A DNA stretch of 25,750 nucleotides from RPQJ01 sp035554635 (GCA_035554635.1 DATMIB010000224.1:1-25750), one strand, 5' to 3'; shown: positions 9,311 through 16,995, numbered from the stretch's first letter. The notes: a model not told the origin generated them from the sequence alone. Numbers and translations: made by a program.

Positions 9311-9397
9311 CGTCGCGGCCCGACAGGCCCGTCAGACTCCACCGCGATCGTCCCCTGCAGTGCCTGACCGTACGCGTGGCGCCATGACCCCCGCCGC

Positions 9398-9403
9398 TAT
9401 AAT
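9398..9403 (+). promoter_or_regulatory. -10 box for nudJ, probably leaderless
   Basis: A perfect TATAAT ends 7 bases before the nudJ ATG at 9411, and no Shine-Dalgarno lies between. With the usual distance from -10 to +1, transcription would begin at or next to the start codon. The -35 position (about 9375-9380) does not resemble TTGACA. Confidence 0.6.
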
Positions 9404-9410
9404 CCCGACC

Positions 9411-9887
9411 ATGCCCTGGAAACCCGATGTCACCGTGGCGGCCGTCGTCGAGCAGGACGGCAAGTTCCTGTTCGTCGAGGAGCGCGCCGGCGGTCGCGTG
9501 GTGCTGAACCAGCCGGCCGGCCACCTCGAGAACGGCGAGACCTTTTTCACCGCCGTGGCGCGCGAGACGCTCGAGGAAACCGGCTGGACGTTCGTGCCCG
9601 AGTCGATCGTGGGCCTGTACGTCTGGCAGCCCGAACACCTCGCTCGCACGTTCCTGCGCGTCGCCTTCACTGGCCGGCTCGCGGGTCACGACCCCAGCCG
9701 TCCGCTCGACCACGGCATCCTGCGCACGCGCTGGCTCGATCGCGACCAGCTGCTCGCCGCACAACCCAAGCATCGCAGCCCGCTGGTGCTGCGCTGTGTC
9801 GACGATTACCTCACCGGGACGCGCTATCCGCTCGAACTGGTCGCGCACCTGATGCGGACCAGCCAAGGGCAAGTGGCTAGCGGTTAG
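9411..9887 (+). CDS. nudJ: Nudix phosphatase NudJ
   Basis: The protein has 158 residues (E. coli NudJ 153). It aligns by eye with NudJ throughout: MPWKPDVTVAAVV start, NQPAGHLENGET at 37-48 and a Nudix box ending RETLEETGW with all acidic ligands. The LRSPLV-like segment of NudJ is present as HRSPLVLRCVDDYLTGTRYPLEL near the end. NudJ removes phosphate from thiamin precursor HMP-PP and from nucleoside di- and triphosphates. The ATG at 9411 was chosen because homology begins there; upstream in-frame sequence overlaps the preceding gene and looks non-coding. There is no RBS, but a TATAAT sits 7 bases upstream, so the mRNA is probably leaderless. E. coli keeps nudJ beside mnmA and purB; mnmA is absent here. 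Confidence 0.9.
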   Translation: MPWKPDVTVAAVVEQDGKFLFVEERAGGRVVLNQPAGHLENGETFFTAVARETLEETGWTFVPESIVGLYVWQPEHLARTFLRVAFTGRLAGHDPSRPLDHGILRTRWLDRDQLLAAQPKHRSPLVLRCVDDYLTGTRYPLELVAHLMRTSQGQVASG

Positions 9888-9893
9888 TGGGGA

Positions 9894-10003
9894 GAGGCAA
9901 GAGTCTAGAGTTCAGAGTCTAGAGTTCAGTCGGAGGCGCGCTGCGCCAAAGCCGCCGCAGGCGGCTTCCGACTAGACTCTGCACTCTGCACTCTAGCCTC
10001 TTT
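9894..10003. repeat. Palindromic repeat element with heptad-repeat arms and two inner hairpins
   Basis: Left arm 9901-9928 is four tandem 7-mers alternating GAGTCTA and GAGTTCA. The right arm, about 9973-9995, has three related heptads in inverse orientation (GACTCTG, CACTCTG, CACTCTA). Between them are CAGTCGGAG / CTTCCGACTAG as an inner inverted pair and two small stems: GGCGC-GCT-GCGCC at 9935-9947 and GCCGCC-GCA-GGCGGC at 9951-9965. The outer edges also match inversely (AGAGGC / GCCTCT). The element fills the gap between convergent nudJ and purK, and its right arm includes the purK TAG stop. It resembles a dispersed intergenic REP-like element and may terminate transcription from both sides. 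Confidence 0.75.
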
Positions 10004-11087
10004 CCTTCGGCAGCTTCCGCAGCACCTTGCGCACCAGCCGGTCGCGTTCCACGGCGCTGCCCGCCACGACGGTGCAATGCCCGATCTTGCGGCCCCGCCG
10101 CGGTTCCTTGCCGTAGTCGTGCCAGTGCAGGCCGGGTACGCCGAGCAGGTCGTCGCGCGGCGGCATCTGGCCGATGAAGTTGATCATCGCGGCATGGCCC
10201 ACCGGCGCCGTGCTGCCGAGCGGCAGACCGAGGATCGCGCGCAGGTGGTTTTCGAACTGAGAGGTGACCGCGCCTTCGATGGTCCAGTGGCCGCTGTTGT
10301 GCACACGCGGCGCCATCTCGTTGGCGACGAGACGACCGCGCTGGACGAAGAACTCGATCGTGAGCACGCCGGCGTAATCGAGGTGCTTCATGACGCGCTT
10401 CAAGTGCAGCTCGGCGGCCCGCTGCAGCCCCGGGTGGCGGTGCGGCGCGAGCGTCACGCGCAGGATGCCGTCGCGGTGCGTGTTGGCGACGATCGGGTAG
10501 GCGGCGATCTCACCGTCCGTGCTGCGCACGCCGATGATCGAGACCTCGCGTTCGAAATCGACGAAACCTTCGAGGATCAGCGGCACGTTGCCGAGTGCCG
10601 TCCAGGCGGCCGCGACGTCCGCGGGCTTGCGCAGGTAACGCTGGCCCTTGCCGTCGTAGCCGAGCCGGCGTGTCTTGAGCACGCACGGCAGGCCGAGTTC
10701 GCGTACCGCCGCTTCGAGGTCCTCTAGTGAGTCGACCGCGCGGAACGGCGGCGTCGGGATCTTCAGCTTTTCGAACAGTCGCTTCTCGAGCAGGCGGTCC
10801 TGCGACACGCGCAGCGCTTCGACCGGCGGGTGCACCGCATGCGTGCGCGCCACTTTCTCGAGCGCGGCGACCGGCACGTTCTCGAATTCGTAGGTGACGA
10901 GGTCGACCTCGGCCGCGAGCCGATCGAGGCTGGCCGGGTCGTCGAAGGCGCCCGTGACGATCGGCGCGACCTGGCCGCCCGGCGAGTCGGCACTGGCGTC
11001 GAGGAAGCGGAACTGGAGGGCGAGCGGATAGCCCGCGAGTGCCAGCATCCGTCCGAGCTGGCCCGCGCCGATGATGCCGACCTTCAT
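9993..11087 (-). CDS. purK: N5-carboxyaminoimidazole ribonucleotide synthase
   Basis: The 364-residue protein (E. coli PurK 355) starts MKVGIIGAGQLGRMLALAGYPL. It has the PurK ATP-grasp blocks: CVLKTRRLGYDGKGQ for nucleotide binding, EGFVDFEREVSIIGVR, and NEMAPRVHNSGHWTIEGA, the PurK hallmark near residue 265. It uses ATP and bicarbonate to convert AIR to N5-CAIR, which PurE then rearranges. The ATG at 11087 shares ATGA with the purE stop, so translation is probably coupled. The frame continues upstream inside purE but homology begins at this ATG. The TAG stop at 9993-9995 lies within the right arm of the heptad-repeat palindrome. Confidence 0.96.
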   Translation of the reverse strand: MKVGIIGAGQLGRMLALAGYPLALQFRFLDASADSPGGQVAPIVTGAFDDPASLDRLAAEVDLVTYEFENVPVAALEKVARTHAVHPPVEALRVSQDRLLEKRLFEKLKIPTPPFRAVDSLEDLEAAVRELGLPCVLKTRRLGYDGKGQRYLRKPADVAAAWTALGNVPLILEGFVDFEREVSIIGVRSTDGEIAAYPIVANTHRDGILRVTLAPHRHPGLQRAAELHLKRVMKHLDYAGVLTIEFFVQRGRLVANEMAPRVHNSGHWTIEGAVTSQFENHLRAILGLPLGSTAPVGHAAMINFIGQMPPRDDLLGVPGLHWHDYGKEPRRGRKIGHCTVVAGSAVERDRLVRKVLRKLPKERG

Positions 11088-11590
11088 GTCGAGATGATCG
11101 CCGGCGCGCGCGGGTCGGGCTGCGCGAGCACCTTGTCGGTCTGCGCCGCACGGAACGCGTCCACGGCGGCGCGGACCTTCGCGTCGTGGTTGCCGAGGAT
11201 AGAACCGGCGAGCAGCGCCGCATTGGTCGCGCCGGCGACGCCGATCGCAAGCGTCGCGACCGGGATGCCGGCCGGCATCTGCACGATCGAGAGCAGCGAA
11301 TCGAGGCCGTTCAGCGTCTTCGACTGCACGGGCACGCCGAGCACCGGCAGCGAGGTCTTGGCCGCGCACATGCCGGGCAGGTGGGCCGCACCGCCGGCGC
11401 CGGCGATGATCACCTGCAGGCCGCGGTCACGGGCGGTGGCCGCGTACTCGAACAGCAGGTCGGGCGTGCGGTGCGCGGAGACGACGCGCACCTCGTGCGG
11501 AACGCCGAGACGCTCGAGCATGTCGGCGGCGTGCTTGAGGGTCTCCCAGTCGGAGGTCGACCCCATGATGATGCCAACGAGAGGTTTCAC
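11084..11590 (-). CDS. purE: N5-carboxyaminoimidazole ribonucleotide mutase
   Basis: The protein has 168 residues (E. coli PurE 169). Class I PurE motifs are GSTSDWETLKHA at 10-21, SAHRTPD at 38-44 with the active-site histidine, and AGAGGAAHLPGM at 63-74. It converts N5-CAIR to CAIR and acts after PurK. The start is GTG at 11590, where homology begins; the only nearby ATG is out of frame. There is no RBS, and TACAAT ends 6 bases upstream, so translation from a leaderless GTG is predicted. The stop overlaps the purK start (ATGA), forming a two-gene purEK operon. Confidence 0.95.
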   Translation of the reverse strand: MKPLVGIIMGSTSDWETLKHAADMLERLGVPHEVRVVSAHRTPDLLFEYAATARDRGLQVIIAGAGGAAHLPGMCAAKTSLPVLGVPVQSKTLNGLDSLLSIVQMPAGIPVATLAIGVAGATNAALLAGSILGNHDAKVRAAVDAFRAAQTDKVLAQPDPRAPAIIST

Positions 11591-11596
11591 CGGGCC

Positions 11597-11602
11597 ATTG
11601 TA
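11597..11602 (-). promoter_or_regulatory. -10 box for purEK, probably leaderless
   Basis: On the minus strand TACAAT lies 6 bases before the GTG start at 11590, with GGCCCG between and no Shine-Dalgarno. The expected transcription start coincides with the start codon. A -35 is not obvious. A 7-base stem (CGGCGCC at 11608-11614 with GGCGCCG at 11627-11633) lies just upstream and could affect readthrough from darP. Confidence 0.5.
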
Positions 11603-11673
11603 CAGGCCGGCGCCGCGTTGTTCTAAGGCGCCGCTGAATTCCGCCTGTCCGACGCAGGAGGGCTCAGGAACCG

Positions 11674-12264
11674 CTAGAGCTCGGTGTCTGCGAGCAGGTC
11701 GCGCAGGCGCCGGAACAGCTGTCGGGAAGCCGCGGGCGGCCGCGACGCCGCCTGTTCGGCACGGGCTTGCCGCACGAGCGCACGCAACGGCTGCAGTTCG
11801 GACGGATCGATCTTGCCGGCGAGCGTCGTCCAAGCTTCGGCTTCGTCGGCGAGCAGCCGTTCGCGCCACTGCTCGAGCCCGTGCTCGCGCCGGACGCGCT
11901 GGCGGTCGTTTTCGCTGCGGCGGGCGAGCGCCGCCCGGATCGGCTCGACCTCGACGTGGCGCATGACCTTGGCGATGTACATTTCCTGCCGCAGGCGTGC
12001 ACCGTGGGCCGTGATGCGCCGGCAGGCCACGACGGCGTCGTGCAGCTTCTCGGGCAGTTCGAGTGCGTCCAGTTCGGCCGGTGGCAACTCGACCAGCTGC
12101 ACGCCGAGCGCCCGCAGGTCCAGGTCCTGGCGCTTCAGTTCGCTCTTGCTGGGCCCTTCGTCACCGTCGGTGTCGCTTGCCTGGTCCACGTCGGGCCGAC
12201 GCCGCGGGTCGAAACCGTCGTCGTTGCCGTCGTCGTCGTGCGGAAATGTCTGCTTGCGCGCCAT
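11674..12264 (-). CDS. darP: Ribosome-associated protein DarP (YjgA family)
   Basis: The 196-residue protein carries the YjgA/DUF615 core: PSKSELKRQDLDLRALG, then LVELPPAELDALELPEKLHDAV and a helical RRITAHGARLRQEMYIAKVMRHVE block. The N-terminal 40 residues are acidic and low in complexity. E. coli DarP (YjgA) binds late 50S precursors and promotes large-subunit maturation. The ATG at 12264 has GAGG about 6 bases upstream. A TAGCAT -10 (minus strand) leaves only a short leader. The gene is divergent from pmbA, the same neighbourhood as in E. coli, which supports the identification. Confidence 0.92.
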   Translation of the reverse strand: MARKQTFPHDDDGNDDGFDPRRRPDVDQASDTDGDEGPSKSELKRQDLDLRALGVQLVELPPAELDALELPEKLHDAVVACRRITAHGARLRQEMYIAKVMRHVEVEPIRAALARRSENDRQRVRREHGLEQWRERLLADEAEAWTTLAGKIDPSELQPLRALVRQARAEQAASRPPAASRQLFRRLRDLLADTEL

Positions 12265-12280
12265 GAATGCCTCGGCGCGA

Positions 12281-12321
12281 ATGCTAGCACGCAGGGCCGA
12301 ACGGCCGCCCGCTGCTAGAAT
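12281..12321. promoter_or_regulatory. Divergent darP/pmbA promoter region
   Basis: On the minus strand TGCTAGCAT (TAGCAT at 12286-12281) is an extended -10 for darP. On the plus strand TGCTAGAAT (TAGAAT at 12316-12321) is an extended -10 for pmbA. The two boxes are about 30 bases apart, back to back. No clear -35 hexamers accompany them, in keeping with extended -10 promoters. Confidence 0.5.
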
Positions 12322-12368
12322 CGCGCATCCCGGCCGATCACGACCGCCGTCACGGACTCCAGCGCACG

Positions 12369-13736
12369 ATGAGCACCCTCGTCCCCCAGGAACGCACTAC
12401 CCCCGCCTTGACGGCCGACGGCGCCGACCTGCTCGCGCTGGTCGAACTCGCGCTCGAGGAGGCGCGCACGCTCGGTGCGAGCCAGGCGGAAGCGGGCATC
12501 AGCATGGACGTGGGCCTCAGCGTGAGTGCGCGGCTCGGCGAGGTCGAGACGATCGAGTACCAGCGCGATCGCGGCATGGGCGTGACGGTGTACTTCGGCA
12601 CACGCAAGGGCAGTGCGAGCACGGCGGACCTGAGCGCGAAAGCGCTGCGCGAGACCGTGCTCAAGGCCTGCACGATCGCGAAATACACCTCCGAGGACCC
12701 GTGCGCCGGCCTGCCCGACCCGGAGGACCTCGCGCGCGAGATCCCGAGCCTCGACCTCTCGCACCCGTGGGACGTCTCGCCCGAAGCGGCCTGCGACCTC
12801 GCGATCGCCTGCGAGGCGGCCGCGATGGAGGTCGATCGCACGCGCATCACCAACTCCGAGGGCGCCGCGGTCAGCACGCATCGCGGCACGCGCGCCTACG
12901 GCAACTCGCTCGGCTTCCTCGCGGCGTACCCCGGCACGATCCACAGCGTCAGCTGCTCGGTGTTGAGCGCCGAGGGCGAGCACATGGAGCGCGACTACTG
13001 GTACAGCACCGTGCGCGACTGGCGCGAGCTCGAGTCGGCCGAGAGCGTCGGCCGGCGCGCCGGCGAACGCGCGGTGCGGCGTCTCGGCGCACGCAAGCTG
13101 CCGACACAGAAGGCGCCGGTGCTCTACGTGCCCGAGATGGCGCGCGGCTTCGTCAGCCACTTCATCGGCGCGATCCGCGGCGGCAGCCAGTACCGGCGCG
13201 CGTCGTTCCTGCTCGATGCCGCGGGCCAGCAGGTCTTCCCCGACTGGTTCGCGCTGTCCGAGCGGCCACACCTGCCGAAGGCGCTCGCCAGTTCGCCGTT
13301 CGACCAGGAAGGCGTCGCCACCCGCGACCGCGAACTGGTCGAGGCCGGCGTGCTGCTCGGCTACGTGCTGGGCACGTATTCGGCGCGCAAGCTCGGCCTG
13401 CGCACCACCGGTAACGCGGGCGGCACGCACAACCTGCTCGTGAAGGGCCGCGGTCGCAGCTTCGACGAGATGCTCGCGCTGATGGGCCGCGGGCTGCTCG
13501 TGACCGAGCTGATGGGGCAGGGCGTCAACGGCGTCACGGGCGACTACTCGCGCGGCGCGGCCGGGTTCTGGGTCGAAGACGGCAGGATCCAGTACCCCGT
13601 GCACGAGGTCACGATCGCCGGCAACCTCAAGGACATGTATCGCAACATCGTCGACGTGGGCTCGGACATCGACGTGCGTGGCGGCATCCGCACCGGCTCG
13701 ATCCTGCTCGAAGAACTCACGATCGCGGGCGACTGA
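12369..13736 (+). CDS. pmbA: Metalloprotease subunit PmbA (TldE)
   Basis: The 455-residue protein (E. coli PmbA 450) belongs to the TldD/PmbA (U62) family. Recognisable segments are EYQRDRGMGVTVYFGTRKGSAST near residues 59-81, the central SPFDQEGVATRDRELVEAG, and the C-terminal LMGQGVNGVTGDYSRGAAGF followed by VHEVTIAGNLKDM and GSILLEELTIAGD. With TldD it forms a protease that matures microcin B17-type peptides and degrades antitoxin CcdA in E. coli. PmbA is the subunit without its own zinc site, and no HExxxH is seen. TldD is not in the window. The ATG at 12369 is preceded by a TAGAAT promoter box with a leader of about 40 bases. The 3' end overlaps the convergent yihY-like gene by 20 bases. 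Confidence 0.95.
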   Translation: MSTLVPQERTTPALTADGADLLALVELALEEARTLGASQAEAGISMDVGLSVSARLGEVETIEYQRDRGMGVTVYFGTRKGSASTADLSAKALRETVLKACTIAKYTSEDPCAGLPDPEDLAREIPSLDLSHPWDVSPEAACDLAIACEAAAMEVDRTRITNSEGAAVSTHRGTRAYGNSLGFLAAYPGTIHSVSCSVLSAEGEHMERDYWYSTVRDWRELESAESVGRRAGERAVRRLGARKLPTQKAPVLYVPEMARGFVSHFIGAIRGGSQYRRASFLLDAAGQQVFPDWFALSERPHLPKALASSPFDQEGVATRDRELVEAGVLLGYVLGTYSARKLGLRTTGNAGGTHNLLVKGRGRSFDEMLALMGRGLLVTELMGQGVNGVTGDYSRGAAGFWVEDGRIQYPVHEVTIAGNLKDMYRNIVDVGSDIDVRGGIRTGSILLEELTIAGD

Positions 13737-15045
13737 CCAGCTCGCGCAGCGTCGTCTGCGTCATTTTTTCCCGCATCGCGGCGTCGGCCGCGAGCGCGGC
13801 CGCATCGGCCACCGGCACGCCGTGCGGTTCGGGGCGGCGCGGGTTCGGCGTCTCGTGGCGCACGGCGTCGAGGATGTCGGCGAGCGTGATGCCGGCGATG
13901 TCGCGCGCCGGCGCGACGGTGTCGTCCTCGGCGGTCAGCACGAGGCCACGGTCTTCCAGGTTGCAGAGCGCGCTGTCGAGCACCGTGGCCGGTACGTCCA
14001 TGCGGTCGGCGAGGTCGGACACTTTCCAGCGTTCGCCGCCGTCGATGAAGCGCTCCGCGAGCAGGTACATCGCACCCATCGCGATGCGCTCGCGCAGGAT
14101 CGCCGTGGTCGGGATCGGGCCGTGACCGGTGCGCAGGTGCTCGGGGTGCTGCACGTAGAACGAGAGCTGGCCGCCGAGCAGCATCACGAGCCAGCTCAGG
14201 TGCAGCCAGACCAGGAACAGCAGCACGATCGCGAACCCCGCGTACATCGCTGCCGTCTGCGTCGCGTAGACCGCGACGCGGGCGAAGATCGCCCCGACCG
14301 TGACCCAGGCCGTGCCGCCGAACAGCGCGCCGACCAGCGCCGCCTGCCATTTCACGCGCGTGTTCGGCATGTAGTAGTACATGAACCAGAACAGCGTGAT
14401 GATCAGCAGGTACGGCGCGAAGTGCGCACCGCCACCCTCGCTCGGTGCGCCACCGGCAAGTCCCTGCAGCCGCCCCATCACGGCGCTCGCCTCGATCTTG
14501 GTCAGCAGCACGATCGAGGCCACCGCGACGATCGGGCCGACCATCATGATCACGAGGTACTCGCTGATGCGCTTGGCAAGGCTGCGCGGGCGCTCGACGT
14601 GCCAGGTGAAATTGAGCGCGTCCTCGACCTTCTGGATCATCGTCACGACGGTGTAGACGAGGAACGCGAAACCGACCGTGCCGAGCACGGTGGTCTGCGC
14701 GTTCTCGACGAACTGCATGATGCTGGCGGTGAGCTCGTAGCCGCGCACGCCGAGCGGACGCAGGAACTCGAACAGCACCGGCTCGAGCTGGCGCTGGTAG
14801 CCGAAGGCCTTGAGGAAAAAGAACGAGACCGCGATCACGGGCACGAGCGCGAACAGCGAGGAGTAGACCAGGCCCATTGCGCGCAGGCCGAGGTCGCCAC
14901 GGATGAAGTCGCGCACCAGCGCGTAGAGGTAGCGCAGCGGCACCAGGGCGAGCTGCAGCGCGCGCCCGCCAACTTCGGCCGGCAGGTCGAACAGCCAGTA
15001 CTCGAAGCGCAGGTGGAGCTGGCGGAACGGGGTCGGCGAAGCCAA
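13717..15045 (-). CDS. YihY/BrkB family inner-membrane protein
   Basis: From the start used here the protein has 442 residues. It has the YihY/BrkB pattern: an N-terminal RFEYWLFDLP segment, then several hydrophobic spans, including LVYSSLFALVPVIAVSFFFL, YLVIMMVGPIVAVASIVLL and FAIVLLFLVWLHLSWLVMLL. The last ends in GGQLSFYVQHPEHL, typical of the family. A soluble C-terminal part looks like a winged-helix domain (ERWKVSDLADRMDVPATVLDSAL), as in longer family members. The family was once called RNase BN; its function is unsettled. The start is uncertain: TTG at 15045 fits the homology, GTG at 15108 adds a stretch with two close cysteines, and ATG at 15189 adds an arginine-rich run and would overlap the divergent gene. 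The stop overlaps the end of pmbA. Confidence 0.85.
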   Translation of the reverse strand: MASPTPFRQLHLRFEYWLFDLPAEVGGRALQLALVPLRYLYALVRDFIRGDLGLRAMGLVYSSLFALVPVIAVSFFFLKAFGYQRQLEPVLFEFLRPLGVRGYELTASIMQFVENAQTTVLGTVGFAFLVYTVVTMIQKVEDALNFTWHVERPRSLAKRISEYLVIMMVGPIVAVASIVLLTKIEASAVMGRLQGLAGGAPSEGGGAHFAPYLLIITLFWFMYYYMPNTRVKWQAALVGALFGGTAWVTVGAIFARVAVYATQTAAMYAGFAIVLLFLVWLHLSWLVMLLGGQLSFYVQHPEHLRTGHGPIPTTAILRERIAMGAMYLLAERFIDGGERWKVSDLADRMDVPATVLDSALCNLEDRGLVLTAEDDTVAPARDIAGITLADILDAVRHETPNPRRPEPHGVPVADAAALAADAAMREKMTQTTLRELVSRPRS

Positions 15046-15164
15046 GGGCGGTCCGTGTGCCTTGAGGTCCGGGCAAGCCTTGCACGGCTCATCGCGGCAG
15101 GCAAGCACGTCGCCGGCTCGGGCAGAATGGCCTGCACCGTCATTGCTTCGGGGCCTGCATCGCC

Positions 15165-15983
15165 GTGTCCGTCGTCGCCACCGGTCCATCGGCCTTCAGC
15201 CGCATCGTCTGCCTGACCGAGGAGACGACGGAGACGCTGTACCTGCTCGGCGAGGAGCACCGCATCGTCGGCATCTCGGGGTTCACGGTGCGGCCGCCGC
15301 GGGCGCGCAGGGAAAAGCCGCGCGTGTCCGCGTTCACGAGCGCGAAGATCGACCGGATCCTCGCGCTCGAACCCGATCTCGTGCTGGGGTTCTCCGACCT
15401 GCAGGCCGACATTGCCGCGCAACTCGTGCGTCTCGGCATCGAAGTGCACGTCTTCAACCAGCGCAGTGTCGCCGAGATTCTGCGCGTCGTGAGCACGATC
15501 GGCGGCCTCGTCGGTTGCGAGGCGAAAGCCACCGCGCTCGCGGGCGAACTCGAAGCCGGCCTGCGCTCCATCGCCGCCACCGCGGCGGGGTTTGCGCGGC
15601 GGCCCCGCGTCTATTTCGAGGAGTGGGACGAGCCGCAGATCTCGTGCATCCGGTGGGTCTCTGAACTGATCGCGATCGCCGGTGGCGACGACGTGTTCCC
15701 GGAACTCGCGCGGCAGCCGCTCGGCAAGGACCGCATCCTCGCCGACGGACTCGAGGCGGCCCGTCGTGCGCCGGACATCGTGTTCGGTTCCTGGTGTGGC
15801 AAGAAGTTCTCGCCGCGGGCGCTCGCGGCCCGGCCCGGCTGGGCCGCGGTGCCGGCCGTGCGTGACGGCGAACTGCACGAGGTGAAGTCCTCGATCATCC
15901 TGCAGCCCGGCCCGGCTGCGCTGACCGACGGCGTGCGCGAACTGCACCGCGTGATCGCCGCGTGGGTGGCCCGGCACGGCTGA
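15165..15983 (+). CDS. BtuF-like helical-backbone metal/cobalamin-binding protein, no signal peptide
   Basis: The 272-residue protein has the BtuF/FepB-like periplasmic-binding fold: RIVCLTEETTETLYLLGEEHRIVGISGFTV, then KIDRILALEPDLVLGFSDLQADIAAQL, VHVFNQRSVAEILRVV and a C-terminal RAPDIVFGSWCGKKF block. Members with this wording are annotated as cobalamin-binding proteins, but ligand and partner are not shown here. The start is GTG at 15165 and homology begins within about 10 residues of it. There is no hydrophobic leader or lipobox, so the product appears cytoplasmic, unlike true ABC-transporter binding proteins. No permease or ATPase gene adjoins it. It is followed by an FNR-like regulator on the same strand after 149 bases. 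Confidence 0.82.
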   Translation: MSVVATGPSAFSRIVCLTEETTETLYLLGEEHRIVGISGFTVRPPRARREKPRVSAFTSAKIDRILALEPDLVLGFSDLQADIAAQLVRLGIEVHVFNQRSVAEILRVVSTIGGLVGCEAKATALAGELEAGLRSIAATAAGFARRPRVYFEEWDEPQISCIRWVSELIAIAGGDDVFPELARQPLGKDRILADGLEAARRAPDIVFGSWCGKKFSPRALAARPGWAAVPAVRDGELHEVKSSIILQPGPAALTDGVRELHRVIAAWVARHG

Positions 15984-16068
15984 ATCCCAAGGCCGGGCGA
16001 ATACCGGCTCACACTGGCGCGATCGACGGTGCCGGCCAGCGCGGGTGCATCCCACCAATCTGGATTCA

Positions 16069-16084
16069 GTCCGGCTTGCCGGAC
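16069..16084. promoter_or_regulatory. 16-base perfect inverted repeat upstream of FNR-like gene
   Basis: GTCCGGC-TT-GCCGGAC is a perfect palindrome about 50 bases before the ATG at 16133, inside the 149-base gap. It could be an operator or part of the leader. It is not an FNR box (TTGAT-N4-ATCAA). No clear -10 was found in this gap. Confidence 0.35.
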
Positions 16085-16132
16085 GAGGGGGGCGGCGGCA
16101 CCGTGCGGCCATCAGGAGGCGGGGGAGCGGAC

Positions 16133-16969
16133 ATGGTACGAGCAATGGACAGTGCCATTCGTGTCTCGGAACCGATGCCGGCCGCGACGGCCGGGGACGG
16201 CGAGCTTGCATTCCCCCGAGCACCGACCCGCGCGGCCGGCCCGGTCGCACGATTGATCTACGACCTGAACGCCGCCCCCGCACTCGAGATCCAGCGCGTG
16301 ATGCGCGACCACCCCGTGTTCGCCGGCCTCGACGCCGACCAGTTCGAGCGCACGCTCGCCGCGAGCCGTGCCGAGGATGCCGAGCCTGGCCGGGTGTTCT
16401 ACCAGCGTGGCGACGCCGCGCGGCATTTCTTTGTCGTGCTCGAAGGCCGCGTGCGGTTGTCCGTGTTCTCGCGCGCCGGCGAGGAAAAGATCATCGAGAT
16501 CCTCGGCCCGGGCAAGATCTTCGGCGAGGTCGGCATGTTCAGCGAGGGCGGCTGCTATCCCGTCACCGCCGTCGCGGCCTCGCGCGCCCGCGTTGCACGC
16601 GTCGCGAACCGCGATTACCTGCAGATCCTGCGCGAGTGCCCCGAGACCTGCCTGCGCATGCTCGGCCACCTCGCGAGCCGGCTCAGCCGTCACGTGCAGC
16701 AGATCGAGGACGCGACGCTGGACCCCGCCACCGACCGGCTCGTGCACCTGATCGAATCTCGCATGCCCGAGGGTCGCGACGGCCCTGTCGACGTGCGCCT
16801 CGACGAATCGCGCCAGGAGCTTGCCTCGTTCCTGTCGATGAAGCCCGAGACGCTGTCGCGCGTGCTGCGCTCGCTCACGGCGAGCGGGGCGATCGTCGTC
16901 GATGGCCGTTACGTGCGCGTGCCCGATCGCTCCGCGCTGCGTGCGCACCTGACCGGCGCACTGCAGTAA
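16133..16969 (+). CDS. CRP/FNR-family regulator, DNR-like, without Fe-S cysteines
   Basis: The 278-residue protein starts at the ATG at 16133, preceded by GGAGGCGGGGGAG. A 50-residue low-complexity N-terminus leads into a cyclic-nucleotide-binding-type beta barrel (DHPVFAGLDADQFERTL, HFFVVLEGRVRLSVFSRAGEEK, GPGKIFGEVGMF), the dimer helix RMLGHLASRLSRHV and a C-terminal winged helix. The recognition helix KPETLSRVLRSL has the E-xx-S-R pattern (E239, S242, R243) that reads FNR boxes. The N-terminus has no cysteine cluster, so it is not an oxygen-sensing Fe-S FNR; DNR-type heme or NO sensing is an inference. It follows the BtuF-like gene on the same strand. An 8-base stem lies just after its stop. 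Confidence 0.88.
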   Translation: MVRAMDSAIRVSEPMPAATAGDGELAFPRAPTRAAGPVARLIYDLNAAPALEIQRVMRDHPVFAGLDADQFERTLAASRAEDAEPGRVFYQRGDAARHFFVVLEGRVRLSVFSRAGEEKIIEILGPGKIFGEVGMFSEGGCYPVTAVAASRARVARVANRDYLQILRECPETCLRMLGHLASRLSRHVQQIEDATLDPATDRLVHLIESRMPEGRDGPVDVRLDESRQELASFLSMKPETLSRVLRSLTASGAIVVDGRYVRVPDRSALRAHLTGALQ

Positions 16970-16974
16970 CCGGA

Positions 16975-16995
16975 TCCGTCGCGGCAGGCGACGGA
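16975..16995 (+). terminator. Hairpin after FNR-like gene, no T-run
   Basis: TCCGTCGC-GGCAG-GCGACGGA forms a perfect 8-base stem with a 5-base loop, beginning 5 bases after the TAA stop. The following bases (GGCTTCGAG) are not a T-run, so it may stabilise the 3' end rather than terminate alone. The rest of the gap to purC shows nothing further that I trust. Confidence 0.4.

Noticed and set aside
9901..9995. CRISPR array
   Set aside because: The repeats are 7 bases long and adjacent, with no spacers and an inverted second arm.
11088..11369. N-terminal extension of purK into purE
   Set aside because: PurK homology begins exactly at the ATG at 11087, and the overlapping purE frame is real.
15121..15165. 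Cobalamin riboswitch upstream of the BtuF-like gene
   Set aside because: The space is too short and no B12-box-like sequence is seen.
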